Under the pieces are notes generated by a model, which saw only the letters and a program-made list of their open reading frames with translations, had not been told where the DNA came from and did no database searches. A DNA stretch of 64,000 bases from Paludisphaera mucosa (GTDB lineage: Bacteria > Planctomycetota > Planctomycetia > Isosphaerales > Isosphaeraceae): positions 1,850,808-1,914,807 of the forward strand of contig NZ_JARRAG010000001.1 in NCBI RefSeq assembly GCF_029589435.1, in the 5' to 3' direction. Position numbers and translations under genes: made by a program. The first letter of the stretch is position 1; the number at the start of each line of letters is the position of its first letter. Shown piece by piece: positions 26,475 to 35,752 of this stretch.

Positions 26475-28454
26475 TCAGGGATTCTCGATCGGCACGGGCT
26501 TGAGGACCAGGGAGGCTCGCCCCGGGATCCGCCAGTGCGTGTCGCTCTCGAACGGAGGGGCGCCGCAGCCGCCGTAGCGTGGATGTTCGCTGTACCAGAC
26601 GATCTTCCATCGCATCCCGCGGGGAGACGCGACGAGGGGTTCCGACGTGGGGTTCGGGAACAGGTCCCGCCCCAGATTGACGACCACCAGCCGGCAGTCG
26701 GGCCCGCCTTGAGGGTCGAAGTATCGGAGCACGAACGCTTCGGGACCGATGACGGCCCCGTGCAGGAGGTCCCCGCGCTGCTGACGGAAAATCGGATCCA
26801 CGCGCCGAAGGGTCAGCAGGTCGCGATGGAAGTCCAGAAGTTCGACGTTCCGGGACCGTTCGCTCAGGTCGAGCTTCGAGGCGAGGAAAGTCGCCTCCTC
26901 GCCGGGATTCGGCAGGAAATCGGCGAGGTCCGGGTGCGCGATGCTGCGGAATTGCGTGAGGAACTCGTTGCGGCCCTTGTGAACCGCCGCGGCCAGGTCG
27001 TCGACGTGGTCGGCGAAGTAGAGGAAGGGGGCGGCGGCCCCGTATTCCTGGCCCTGGAAGAACATCGGCGTGCCCGGCGAAAGCAGCCAGAGGGCCGCCA
27101 TCGCCTTGTACTGGGCAGGGCTCGTCAGGGTCCGCAGGCGATCACCGCGCGCCGAGTTCGACACCTGGTCGTGGTTCTCGAGGTAGGTGATGAACGCCGA
27201 CGAAGGGAGGCCGAACGTCAGGCTGCCCCGGGGCTTCTTCAGCCAGGCGAAGTACTGGCCCTGGAACAGGAAGCCCCATTTCACCGCCGAGATCAGCTCC
27301 TGCGGCGTGCCCAGGAAGTCGGAATAGTAGGCCTCGGAACGACCCGTCAGCGCGACCACGGCGCTGTGGTGGAAGTCGTCGTTCCACTGGGCGTCGAGGC
27401 CGTAGCCTCCTTCGTCCGGGGTCCGGATGCGGACCGTCTCCTGCGAGTCGTCCTCGGCCATCAGGATGATCGACCGACGCCCGGCTTTACGCCTCGCGTG
27501 CTCGGAGATGGCCGCCAGGACGTGCCGCGGCGACTCGTCGATCATGGCCTGGGTCGCGTCGAGGCGGAGGCCGTCGAGATGGAACTCCTCGATCCAGTAC
27601 CCCGCGTTTTCGACGAAGAACTCCCGGACCGGCGCGCTGTTCTCGCCGTCGAAATTGAGCGAATCCCCCCACTCGGTCTTGTCCCGGGCCGTGTGGTAAT
27701 AGTCGTCCGAGAACGAGCGATGATAGGCGCCGTCGGGCCCCAGGTGGTTGTAGACCACGTCGAGGACCACGCCCAGGCCGACCGCGTGGGCCGCGTCGAC
27801 GAAGCGCCGGAAGTCGTCGGGCGAGCCGTAGCAATGATAAGGCGCGAACAGATCGACGCCGTCGTATCCCCAGCCGAATTGCCCGGGGAATTCGGCGACG
27901 GGCATCACCTCGACGCAGGTCACGCCCAGGTCCTTCAGGAAGTCCAGTTCGCGCGCGGCCGCCACCCAGGTCCCTTCGGGCGTGAACGTCCCGATGTGCA
28001 GCTCGTACAGGACCTGGCCATGCATCTTGAGCCCGGGCCATTTCGCGTCGCCCCAGGTGAACGAGCGCGGGTCGACGATCTGCGAGGGGCCGTGGGGCCC
28101 TTCGGGCTGGAAGCGCGAGGCGGGGTCGGGATAGGACCCCTCGTCGTCGAGCCGATAACGATAGAGCATGCCGGCGCGGGCTTTCGGCGCCAGCCCGGAG
28201 AAGTATCCGTCGGGCTCGGCGTTCAGCTCGACGGTCAAATCGTTCCCGTCCGGCCCCCAAGCGGGCCCTTGCTGGAGGACGACGGATACGCGGGACCGCT
28301 TCGGCGCCCACACCCGGAACGACACGCCGCCGCCGGGCATGACCTCCGCCCCGATCGGCATCCTTCGATCTGACCGGTCGGCATGCCCGTTCGCGAGTTC
28401 TTCAGGAACGAGCCCGGAGGAGTCGTTCGTCTCGCGCGCCGCCTGTTGATCCAT
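26475..28454 (-). CDS. treZ: malto-oligosyltrehalose trehalohydrolase
   Basis: GH13 enzyme of 659 residues that releases trehalose from maltooligosyl-trehalose. An N-terminal CBM48-like domain has GAEVMPGGGVSFRVWAPKRSRVSV. The catalytic barrel shows LDVVYNHLGPDG, LRLDATQAM (nucleophile Asp), ILMAEDDSQ (acid/base Glu) and LENHDQVSNSARGDR, the last typical of TreZ. A C-terminal beta domain ends VLKPVPIENP. The ATG at 28454 has AGGAG about 9 bases upstream; the longer open frame beyond it looks non-coding. The partner treY is not in the window, so the pathway is completed elsewhere or from other glucan sources. Confidence 0.92.
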   Translation of the reverse strand: MDQQAARETNDSSGLVPEELANGHADRSDRRMPIGAEVMPGGGVSFRVWAPKRSRVSVVLQQGPAWGPDGNDLTVELNAEPDGYFSGLAPKARAGMLYRYRLDDEGSYPDPASRFQPEGPHGPSQIVDPRSFTWGDAKWPGLKMHGQVLYELHIGTFTPEGTWVAAARELDFLKDLGVTCVEVMPVAEFPGQFGWGYDGVDLFAPYHCYGSPDDFRRFVDAAHAVGLGVVLDVVYNHLGPDGAYHRSFSDDYYHTARDKTEWGDSLNFDGENSAPVREFFVENAGYWIEEFHLDGLRLDATQAMIDESPRHVLAAISEHARRKAGRRSIILMAEDDSQETVRIRTPDEGGYGLDAQWNDDFHHSAVVALTGRSEAYYSDFLGTPQELISAVKWGFLFQGQYFAWLKKPRGSLTFGLPSSAFITYLENHDQVSNSARGDRLRTLTSPAQYKAMAALWLLSPGTPMFFQGQEYGAAAPFLYFADHVDDLAAAVHKGRNEFLTQFRSIAHPDLADFLPNPGEEATFLASKLDLSERSRNVELLDFHRDLLTLRRVDPIFRQQRGDLLHGAVIGPEAFVLRYFDPQGGPDCRLVVVNLGRDLFPNPTSEPLVASPRGMRWKIVWYSEHPRYGGCGAPPFESDTHWRIPGRASLVLKPVPIENP

Positions 28455-29135
28455 CTCGAATCGACTCCTGCATACTGGAATGATGTGCCGTAAGCCCGAG
28501 ACCCAGGATCTCCGCGACGATCGAGGTCGTCCCGTTGCAGGTCGCCACATCCGCCTTTCCCGTGCAGGGAGCAGCGGCTCGTTCGATCGCGTGCCGCAGG
28601 GGGATATCGAGGACTCTTCTCCTGACGGAGCTCGACGTCGCCTCCCGGGCGGATCCCTGACGCGTGGATGAAGGTCGGTAAAGGGACGGTTCGCGTATGC
28701 GATCTTCCTGACGTAGAGGTCGACAGATGTAGCGAAATTCATGCCGCCGCCCCTCGGGACGCGATCCCTTCACCTCCACCTTTCGCGGAGGGGAACCGGC
28801 TCCGACCCGGCCGAGTTCATCTTCACGACTCGGGGAGTCCTCGCCCGACTGCAAGCACTTGGGGTCTTCCGTCCCACGGGTCACTCATCCACCCGACTGC
28901 GATGCGGGAATCGAAGAACCGAAAGCCCATATGTCGAATCATCCAGGAATGGACTTCTTGGGCGCACGACATGCTTGTCTCCAGAGAGTCCTTCACGATG
29001 CCGCCCGGCGGCGCACCTCGAGCGCCGCCGCCTTCCGCGTCCATCCTGGCAACCATCATCAGCACCGGCACGGTCGCCATCAGAATACCGCCCCACCACA
29101 GGCGCGAACGACCTGGTCGGTTCGTCGGAGACATC
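28455..29135. other. divergent intergenic region
   Basis: 681 bases between treZ and the oppositely read Gly-Thr repeat gene. It should hold both promoters. No convincing gene is seen. A minus-strand frame from 29137 with one hydrophobic segment overlaps the start of the repeat gene and was rejected. Confidence 0.5.
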
Positions 29136-31151
29136 ATGAGTACCTCACCGAAGAAGACCCGGCACGCTTTTCGCCCGACCCTGGAAGGCGTTCCGCTCGA
29201 AGCCCGCGTCGTCCTGAGCGGCGCATCGGCCCCGTCCGCAATGGCGTTCATCTCGGCCCTTCGTACGGGCCAGGTCGGCGGCCTCGCCGGCCAGACCACC
29301 ACCGGCGACATCACGAGCCGGCAATTGCTGACCACCTATCGCCAGCAAATGCAGGCGACTCAGGCGGCCTTCCGGCAGTACGTCGACAGCCAGGTGGCCA
29401 CCCTCTATTCCCAGGAGAACCTCGGCGCGGACGGGCGTCCGACGAAGCAGGCGTTGGCCGATTTCAGCACGACCGTTTCCGGCGCGCTCAATGCCACGAC
29501 GCTCGGGATCTCGGCCCAGACCGCGCTCCTGCCCGGATCGGGCCGACGCCTCCTCACGAACGTCCAGGACTCCCTGCTGGGATCTCGGTCCGGGAGCCTC
29601 GCTAGTAAGATCGGGACCCTGGTCAATTCCGGTCGCGGCTCGGCCTCGCAACGCACGTTCCAGACGCTGCTGGATCGGCAGATCAACTCGGCCTTCGCCA
29701 CCACGACCGCCCAGATCACGAGTTACGTCCGCACGGCGCCGCTGAACCGGCTGGCGGTCGACCCCGCGACGGGCCAGCGCGTTTCTCTCTCGCAGTACGT
29801 CGGCGGCCAGGCGGCGCAGCAGATCAATAACACGTTCGGGACCCTGGCCAACAGCGTCGGCGCCAACGCCCGGTCCGCCCTCTTCGATTCCACGGGCGCA
29901 TACAACGCTCAGGCCGCGACCGCCTTCCAGCAGCAGTACGCCAACGCCCTGGGGACGGCGGCTTACCAGACCAACAACCTCCTCGCGGTCTTACCCAATT
30001 CTTCCTCCCTCCGATCGCAGTTGCAATCCAGCTTCTTCGGCGGCGGCACCGGGACGGGCGTGGGGACCGGCGTCGGTACAGGTACCGGGACTGGCGTCGG
30101 CACGGGTACCGGTACTGGTACTGGAACCGGCGTCGGGACCGGGACGGGTGCCGGAACCGGGGCGGGCCTGACGAATACGAACCTGTTCAACGCGCTGTCG
30201 GGCTCCCTGCCGACCGGCACGAGCCCGGGCGGGACCACGACGCCGTTCGACGCGGCGGCGTTGAATACCGCCTTCCAGACCAACTTCACGACGGCCTTTC
30301 AGAACCTCACGACGCCCATCAACGGCTTCCTCGGAGTCGCGTCGACCGGCGCCACGGGGGGCGGCAGCCAGTTGCCGGCCGGCTTCTTCCAGAACGGGGC
30401 CACGTTCCCGGGCCTCTTCGGCAGCCAGTTCTCGGGCAGCACGTTCAACAACGGCTTCAACAACGGCTTCGCCACGACCGGCACGGGCTTTCCTGGGTTC
30501 GGAACCGCACCGAGCGGGTTCAACACAAATTTTGGGACCGGCTTCAACGGTCTCATCGGGAATCTGAATCAGCAGGCCGGCATCACGCTGCCCACGATCG
30601 GCGCCGGAACCGGCGTCGGTACAGGCATCGGCACCGGGACGGGCACGGTCGGGGCGGGTACCGGGACGATCGGGACCGGAACCGGAGTCGGCACGATCGG
30701 GACTGGCACAAGTACAGGGACGGGTTCCGGCGTAGGCACGATCGGCACGGGGACGGGGACCGTCGGGACCGGGACGGGAACGGTGGGGACCGGCACGGGC
30801 TCGATCGATACGGGTGCCGGCACGATCCCCGTCGGCACAGGCTCGATCGACACGGGCGCCGGCACGATCCCCGTCGGCACGGGAACGGTCGGCGCCGGAA
30901 CCGGGACGATCGGGACCGGGACGGACACCACGGGCACCGGGACCATCGGAGGGGTCGGCAGCGGGACCGTCGTCACGCCCGGCACGGGCACGGGTTCCGA
31001 CGGCCTCGGAAGTATCAACACGGGTGGCGCCGGCACCGGCTCGATCGGCACGGGCTCGACGACGGTGGGCGGCGTCGGCACCGATCCCACGGGTACGGGC
31101 ATGGGAGGACTTGGGACCGGCCTCGGCCTCGGCGGTTCGGGGCTCGTGTAA
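29136..31151 (+). CDS. secreted Gly-Thr repeat protein with planctomycete N-terminal sorting motif
   Basis: A 671-residue protein. The N-terminus is basic and carries LEGVPLEARVVLSG, the LEPR-xLL-like motif found at the start of many planctomycete extracellular proteins. Residues about 50-300 are Gln/Ala/Thr-rich and helical. From about 305 on, two blocks are built of Gly-Thr dipeptides (GTGTGVGTGTG type), separated by an Asn/Phe/Gly-rich segment (FNNGFNNGFATTGTGF). The start has GGAG 5 bases upstream. Low complexity, lack of Cys and the N-terminal motif suggest a structural surface or matrix protein. It has no enzymatic motif. Confidence 0.8.
   Translation: MSTSPKKTRHAFRPTLEGVPLEARVVLSGASAPSAMAFISALRTGQVGGLAGQTTTGDITSRQLLTTYRQQMQATQAAFRQYVDSQVATLYSQENLGADGRPTKQALADFSTTVSGALNATTLGISAQTALLPGSGRRLLTNVQDSLLGSRSGSLASKIGTLVNSGRGSASQRTFQTLLDRQINSAFATTTAQITSYVRTAPLNRLAVDPATGQRVSLSQYVGGQAAQQINNTFGTLANSVGANARSALFDSTGAYNAQAATAFQQQYANALGTAAYQTNNLLAVLPNSSSLRSQLQSSFFGGGTGTGVGTGVGTGTGTGVGTGTGTGTGTGVGTGTGAGTGAGLTNTNLFNALSGSLPTGTSPGGTTTPFDAAALNTAFQTNFTTAFQNLTTPINGFLGVASTGATGGGSQLPAGFFQNGATFPGLFGSQFSGSTFNNGFNNGFATTGTGFPGFGTAPSGFNTNFGTGFNGLIGNLNQQAGITLPTIGAGTGVGTGIGTGTGTVGAGTGTIGTGTGVGTIGTGTSTGTGSGVGTIGTGTGTVGTGTGTVGTGTGSIDTGAGTIPVGTGSIDTGAGTIPVGTGTVGAGTGTIGTGTDTTGTGTIGGVGSGTVVTPGTGTGSDGLGSINTGGAGTGSIGTGSTTVGGVGTDPTGTGMGGLGTGLGLGGSGLV
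30798..30881 (+). repeat. tandem 42-bp repeat x2 in the Gly-Thr protein gene
   Basis: Two adjacent 42-base units code for GSIDTGAGTIPVGT twice, differing at only a few positions. It is the most recent-looking duplication within the broader Gly-Thr coding tract at about 30600-31150. Confidence 0.85.
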
Positions 31152-31199
31152 GGCCAGCGTCGCGCCGGGTCGGCGTCGACGCCATAATTATGATCGATC

Positions 31200-31236
31200 G
31201 ACGAGGCCCGCGCGGGATAGCCGCGCGGGCCTCGTC
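31200..31236. terminator. perfect 16-bp hairpin between convergent genes
   Basis: Bases 31200-31215 pair exactly with 31221-31236 around a 5-base loop, in the 134-base gap between the Gly-Thr protein gene and the DUF1552 gene, which converge here. Flanks are AT-rich on the left (CATAATTATGATC). It probably serves both transcripts. Confidence 0.7.
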
Positions 31237-31285
31237 TCATTCCGGTTGCTTGGCCTGACGCGAGGGGAGACCTGCGACGGGTGGC

Positions 31286-32647
31286 TCAGAAATCGGCCAG
31301 GCGCTCCTCGGCGTCGCCGAATCGGTCGAGGCGAACGCCCATCCGATCCATGATGCCGAGATACAGGCTGCAGAGTTTGCGGCGGTCGTCGCCGTGGTCG
31401 CCGTAGGCGAGGACCCGGCCGGTCCGGAGCGTGCCGCCCAGGCCGCCGGCGAGGAGAACGGGGACCTTCGAGGCGTCGTGCTTGGTGCCCGACCACAGGC
31501 TGTTGGTGAACAGCAGGCAGGTGTTGTCGAGCACCGTCCCCTCGCCCTCGGGCATGGCGTCGAGCCGGGAGGCGAGGTAGGCGAACTGGCTCACGTAGAA
31601 CCGCGTCACGCGCTCGTAGGCCTCCGACTTGTCGTCGTGCGAGGCCCCGTGATGCGCGGTGCTGACGTTCAGGAAGGGGTAGAAGAGGCCCGAGATGTCG
31701 CGGCAGAGCAGGAGGGTCGCGACGCGGGTCTTGTCGGTCTGGAACCCGAGCGCGACGAGGTCGCACATCAGCCGCATGTGATCGCGGACGTCCTCGGGAA
31801 GGCCGTTCTCGGGCCGGGGCATCGTCAGCGGCGCCCGTCCATGATCGGAGGCGCGGGCGTCGCCGGCCTCCTTCTCTTTCCGCATCGGCGTCACCCGGCG
31901 CTCGACCTCGCGGACGCTCGTCAGGTATTCGTCGAGCTTCGCGCGGTCGCCGGCCCCGACACGTCGGCTCAGCCCCGCGGCCTCTTCGCGGACCCGGTCC
32001 AGGATGCTCTGGTTGCGTCGGCTGCCGCGGTTCTCGAACAGGGCGTCGAACGCCAGCGACGGGTAGACCTCCATCGGCACCGGCGACGTGGCGCTCTGCC
32101 AGGAGATGTGCGAGCTGTAGGCCATCGAGAAGTTCGTCTCGTGGTAGCCCGTGATCGGCTGCTCGCAGCCCAGGACCATGCTGGGCTGGACCGTCTCGTC
32201 GCCCAGGTGCGAGGCGAGCAGCTGGTCGACGCTGACGCCGCCCTTCAGTTCGGCCCCTTTCTGAAGCGCCACCCCCGAGAGGATGTTGCCGGTCTGGCCG
32301 GGATGGATGCCGACGCCCAGCGCATGCTTGTTGAAGAGGCCGTCGACCACGTTGATCTTCGACCGCAGCGGCGTCAGCGGCTCGAGGCAGCGGCCCAGTT
32401 CCATGGAGGTGCCCGCCCCCTTGGCCCACCACTGGTCCGGGTTGACGCCGCAGCCCATGAAGAGGGCCGCGAAACGTTTGGGCACCGCGGCGACGGCTTC
32501 GCCGGAGGCCGAGGCCGCGCCCCAGGCGGGGAGCGACTCCAGCCAGGGCAGGGCCATCGTCACCCCGGTCCCGCGCAGGAAGGCTCGTCGGCTCGGCCGC
32601 GGACTGTCCTGCTCTCGATCTTGCGCCGAATGGGCCGCGTCAGACAT
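31286..32647 (-). CDS. DUF1552 domain protein, Tat-exported
   Basis: Protein of 453 residues from the ATG at 32647, which has CGGAG 8 bases upstream; a GTG at 32656 that overlaps the upstream stop is an alternative. A twin-arginine leader (SRRAFLRGTGVTMALPWLESL) is followed by the DUF1552 body: FMGCGVNPDQWW, LGRCLEPLTPLRSKINVVDGL, GVGIHPGQTGNILSG, ENGLPEDVRDHMRLMCDLVALGFQTDKTRV and a C-terminal LCSLYLGIMDRMGVRLDRFGD. It is the standard partner of the DUF1592-type cytochrome gene that lies immediately upstream. Function unestablished; predicted exported. Confidence 0.92.
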   Translation of the reverse strand: MSDAAHSAQDREQDSPRPSRRAFLRGTGVTMALPWLESLPAWGAASASGEAVAAVPKRFAALFMGCGVNPDQWWAKGAGTSMELGRCLEPLTPLRSKINVVDGLFNKHALGVGIHPGQTGNILSGVALQKGAELKGGVSVDQLLASHLGDETVQPSMVLGCEQPITGYHETNFSMAYSSHISWQSATSPVPMEVYPSLAFDALFENRGSRRNQSILDRVREEAAGLSRRVGAGDRAKLDEYLTSVREVERRVTPMRKEKEAGDARASDHGRAPLTMPRPENGLPEDVRDHMRLMCDLVALGFQTDKTRVATLLLCRDISGLFYPFLNVSTAHHGASHDDKSEAYERVTRFYVSQFAYLASRLDAMPEGEGTVLDNTCLLFTNSLWSGTKHDASKVPVLLAGGLGGTLRTGRVLAYGDHGDDRRKLCSLYLGIMDRMGVRLDRFGDAEERLADF

Positions 32648-32652
32648 CACGA

Positions 32653-35625
32653 TCACTCCGATGGGCCGATTTCGATCCGCTTGTTTCGGAACTGGGGGCT
32701 CTGGACGATCGTCTCGATCAGGACGCTGAACCGCCCGCCCTGGGCATCGAGGGCCTTGCGCATCGTCTCCACCGTCGCGTCGTCCGAGGGGATCAGGCTG
32801 CGGCCGAGCGCGTAGGCGAGCAGCTTGCGGCCGAGGTTCTCGACGAATTCATCGCTCCGTCTCGTCTCCAGGTAGTCGCGCAGGCCTTCGACTCCGAGCC
32901 CCTCGCCGCCCCCGGGGAAGGCCGCGTGGGTGTCGACGGGACGGCCGCCGAGGTCGAGCGTTCTCGCCTCGCCGACAGGCCCGTAGCCCTCGAACGCCAG
33001 GCCGATGGCGTCGAACCGCTCGTGGCAGCCGGCGCAGGCCTTGTCGGCGCGGTGGCGGGCGAGGGCCTCGCGCAAGGTCTGGTCGCCGAGCTTGGCCTCG
33101 TCGTCCGGCAGGTCGGGGACGTTCGCAGGCGGCGCGGGGATGTTCTCGCCCAGCAGTCGGCGGACGACCCAGTAGCCGCGCTTGACGGGGCTCGTCCGCA
33201 GGCCGGGCGAGTTCTTGGTGAGGAAGACCGACATCGCCAGCAGCCCGCCGCGACCGTACCGGGTCGCGTCGTCCACCCGGGCCCAGCCATCTGGGCCGGC
33301 GGCGGGCGCGGGCATGCCGTAGTGGCGTGCGAGGGCCGGATTGACGAAGGTGTGCTTGCCGTCGACGAACTGGGCGACCGGGGCGTCGTTGCGGACGACG
33401 TCCAGGAAGAAGCGGATCGGCTCCTCGAACATCGACCTCCGCAGCTCGTCGTCGAAGGCGGGGAATCGCCCGCGGTCGACGCTGTTGTGCTCCTCGAACC
33501 GCCGGAAATCCAGCCAGTTGCCGCCGAACTCGGTCGCCAGGCCGCGGACGCGGTCGTCTTGCAGCATGCGCCGGGCCTGCGCGGCCAGCACCTCGGGATG
33601 ATGCAGCTCGCCCGCCGAGGCGCACGACAGCAATTCCTGGTCGGGCATGCTCGCCCAGAGGAAGTAGCTGAGGCGGCTGGCCAGGTCGTGGTCGGATAGC
33701 GGACGGACGTCGCCTTCTCCTCCGGGCAGGTCGACGCGGTAGCAGAAGTGGGGCGACATGAGGATGCTCACCAGGACGTCGCGAACGGCGTCTTCATGGT
33801 TGAGACAGTCCTCCGCGCGGAGGGTCCTGTAGAAGTCGGCGACGCCGCGGCGCTCCTTCATGGACAGCGGTCGGCGGTAGGCCTTCTCGGCCAACGCCTG
33901 GAGCGCCTCGACGTGGCGGGGCTCGGCTTCGAGGCGATCCTGATCGACGCGACGGACGGCCTCGGCGATGATCCGGAACTGGTCCTCGATGGCGCGGATC
34001 GCCTCGTCGCCCGCCCCGACGCGCCGGGCCTTCGCCAGGTAGACCTCGGCCAGGCGGCCCAGCTTGGGCGGAGAGGCGGCGTCCTTGTCCTCGGCGCGGA
34101 CGAAGTCGAACGCGGGCTCGCCGCGCATGAAGCCGGTCTCCGCGCGTTCGTACCAGAGGTAGCTGAGGTACTGGCGGATCGGGGCGGCCGTGATGAAGTC
34201 GAACTCGCGCCAGAGCCGGTCGAGCTGCTCGCGCCCGGCCGCGTCCAGCATCAGCTCATATAAGGGCCCGTCGTCGCGGAAGTAGCCGGTCATGCTGTGG
34301 AACCCGGCGCTCAGCAGGCGGCCGGTGTTGCCCTTATCCTGGCCGTTCATGTAGATGCGCGCCCGCTCCGACACGAAGAAGGCGTCGGGGAAGGTCCGGC
34401 AGAACCGCTCGAACGTCGCCTCGTAGCGGGTTAGTTCCTGCGGATCCACGGGGGCCGCGAGGGCGCGAGCCGTCGCGCCTTCCAGGTGCAATCCTTCGGT
34501 CTCGATCTTCGTGGCGCCGCCCGCATAACGCATGCGGTTGGCGGCGAGCCGGCGGTTCTTCCACAAGACGAAAGGCTGCGTGCCCTCATTGATCCCCCGC
34601 GCGGTGAGGTTCTTGACCTCGGGGACGAGCTGGCGACGGAGCCCGACGACGAGGTCGCGCATCCGCTCGCAGCCCGGCTTCGCGGCGTCCGGCCCCTGGG
34701 CGGCGTCGGGCAGTTCGCGCCACATCGCCTGAAGCGCGGCGATGGGGCCGACTTCCTCATCTGGCTCATCGAGCAGGGACGAAATCGTCGCCAGGTATTT
34801 TCGGCTCAGCCCGGCGTCGGCGGCGAAGTCGTCCAGCGTGCGATCCGGCTTTCCCAGTGCCGAGCGGTGATGGAACCGCCAGGCCGCCAGGAAGTAGGCG
34901 GCGTAGTCGGTCTGCTGGCGCTGGTAGAAGTCGATGATCTGCTTGACGCTGTACTTGTCGCGATCGGTGTCGGCCAGCATCGGATGGGGGGCGAAGGCCA
35001 GGCCGTCCGGCTTGAGCACGAGATGGTCGGCGATCCGGCGGGCCGCTTCGAGGTACTTCCTCACGAGCGCGGGCGACATCGCCAGCGATTCGGCCGAGTT
35101 GTCGAAGCCCGCCGCGTTGGCCGGGTCCACGGGGAACTCCCGCGTCGGCCGCAGGTCGACGCCCGTGAGGTCGCGAATCGTGTTGTCGTACTCCGCGTTG
35201 CTCAGCCGCCGCGGCGGGACTCTCCCGGGATCGCCCGCGTTACGGTCGGCCTCGATCTTGCGGACGGACCCGATCCAGGCGACGACCGCGGCGCTAGACT
35301 CGCTTGTGGGTCGATGCGTCTCGCGAGCGGGCGGCATCGTCCCGGCCTGGAGCTGCTCCGCCACCAACTCCCAGCGTGGGAGGTCTTTCGCCACCGACTC
35401 CAGCGTGGTGAAGCCGCTCAGGTCCAGGTCGCCCTTAGGCTTCTCCTGGCCGTGGCACTTCAGGCAGTAGTCCGCGAGGAAGGGCCGGATCGTTTCGCGG
35501 AACTGGACCTCAGCTTGCTCCGACGGGGACGTTGCAACTCCCCGACCGTCGTCGGCCACCATGCCGAAAGCGACGACTCCCAGCATCAGGCCGACCAGCA
35601 TCGCCAGGGGCGGAGTTCTTCGCAT
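32653..35625 (-). CDS. DUF1592/1588/1587/1585/1595 planctomycete cytochrome protein
   Basis: Exported protein of about 990 residues. A signal peptide (PPLAMLVGLMLGVVAFGMVA) precedes the first heme motif CLKCHG at 54-58 in a planctomycete cytochrome domain. DUF1587 follows (RRLSNAEYDNTIRDLTGVDL), then DUF1595 (LAEKAYRRPLSMKERRGVADFY), DUF1592 (DLASRLSYFLWASMPD), DUF1588 (RGGLLAMSVFLTKNSPG), a second heme motif CAGCH near 864, and DUF1585 (GRKLLAYALGRSLIPSD). The ATG at 35625 has GGGGGAAG upstream. It is transcribed with the DUF1552 gene, five bases apart. This is a second, unrelated-domain version of the cytochrome/partner pairs seen at 1.3-5.9 kb. Confidence 0.92.
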   Translation of the reverse strand: MRRTPPLAMLVGLMLGVVAFGMVADDGRGVATSPSEQAEVQFRETIRPFLADYCLKCHGQEKPKGDLDLSGFTTLESVAKDLPRWELVAEQLQAGTMPPARETHRPTSESSAAVVAWIGSVRKIEADRNAGDPGRVPPRRLSNAEYDNTIRDLTGVDLRPTREFPVDPANAAGFDNSAESLAMSPALVRKYLEAARRIADHLVLKPDGLAFAPHPMLADTDRDKYSVKQIIDFYQRQQTDYAAYFLAAWRFHHRSALGKPDRTLDDFAADAGLSRKYLATISSLLDEPDEEVGPIAALQAMWRELPDAAQGPDAAKPGCERMRDLVVGLRRQLVPEVKNLTARGINEGTQPFVLWKNRRLAANRMRYAGGATKIETEGLHLEGATARALAAPVDPQELTRYEATFERFCRTFPDAFFVSERARIYMNGQDKGNTGRLLSAGFHSMTGYFRDDGPLYELMLDAAGREQLDRLWREFDFITAAPIRQYLSYLWYERAETGFMRGEPAFDFVRAEDKDAASPPKLGRLAEVYLAKARRVGAGDEAIRAIEDQFRIIAEAVRRVDQDRLEAEPRHVEALQALAEKAYRRPLSMKERRGVADFYRTLRAEDCLNHEDAVRDVLVSILMSPHFCYRVDLPGGEGDVRPLSDHDLASRLSYFLWASMPDQELLSCASAGELHHPEVLAAQARRMLQDDRVRGLATEFGGNWLDFRRFEEHNSVDRGRFPAFDDELRRSMFEEPIRFFLDVVRNDAPVAQFVDGKHTFVNPALARHYGMPAPAAGPDGWARVDDATRYGRGGLLAMSVFLTKNSPGLRTSPVKRGYWVVRRLLGENIPAPPANVPDLPDDEAKLGDQTLREALARHRADKACAGCHERFDAIGLAFEGYGPVGEARTLDLGGRPVDTHAAFPGGGEGLGVEGLRDYLETRRSDEFVENLGRKLLAYALGRSLIPSDDATVETMRKALDAQGGRFSVLIETIVQSPQFRNKRIEIGPSE

Positions 35626-35752
35626 CGGCCGTAGCTTCCCCCCGATCATCATTGGTTCAACATAAATTAAGCTACCCAGAGCGGCCGAAATCGCCAAGCG
35701 AAATCGGGCCGCCGAGGGAGGGCCGCTCAGGGGGAGGTCGCGGCCGGCCGCT

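Noticed and set aside
25251-28373. 1040-codon plus-strand open frame across treZ and the AstE/AspA-like gene
   Set aside because: It spans two well-supported minus-strand genes and the hairpin between them, and shows no protein family features.
28823-29137. ~105-codon minus-strand frame with one hydrophobic segment (LWWGGILMATVPVLMMVA)
   Set aside because: Its start overlaps the start codon of the Gly-Thr protein gene on the other strand, and past the hydrophobic part the composition is not protein-like. A real gene is possible but unsupported.
30600-31150. Possible CRISPR or satellite-like array
   Set aside because: The repetition is coding Gly-Thr dipeptides in frame, without constant repeats and spacers.
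35739-35752. GC palindrome GCGGCCGGCCGC after the FGE gene as a terminator
   Set aside because: The arms leave no room for a loop and no T-run follows in the transcribed direction.
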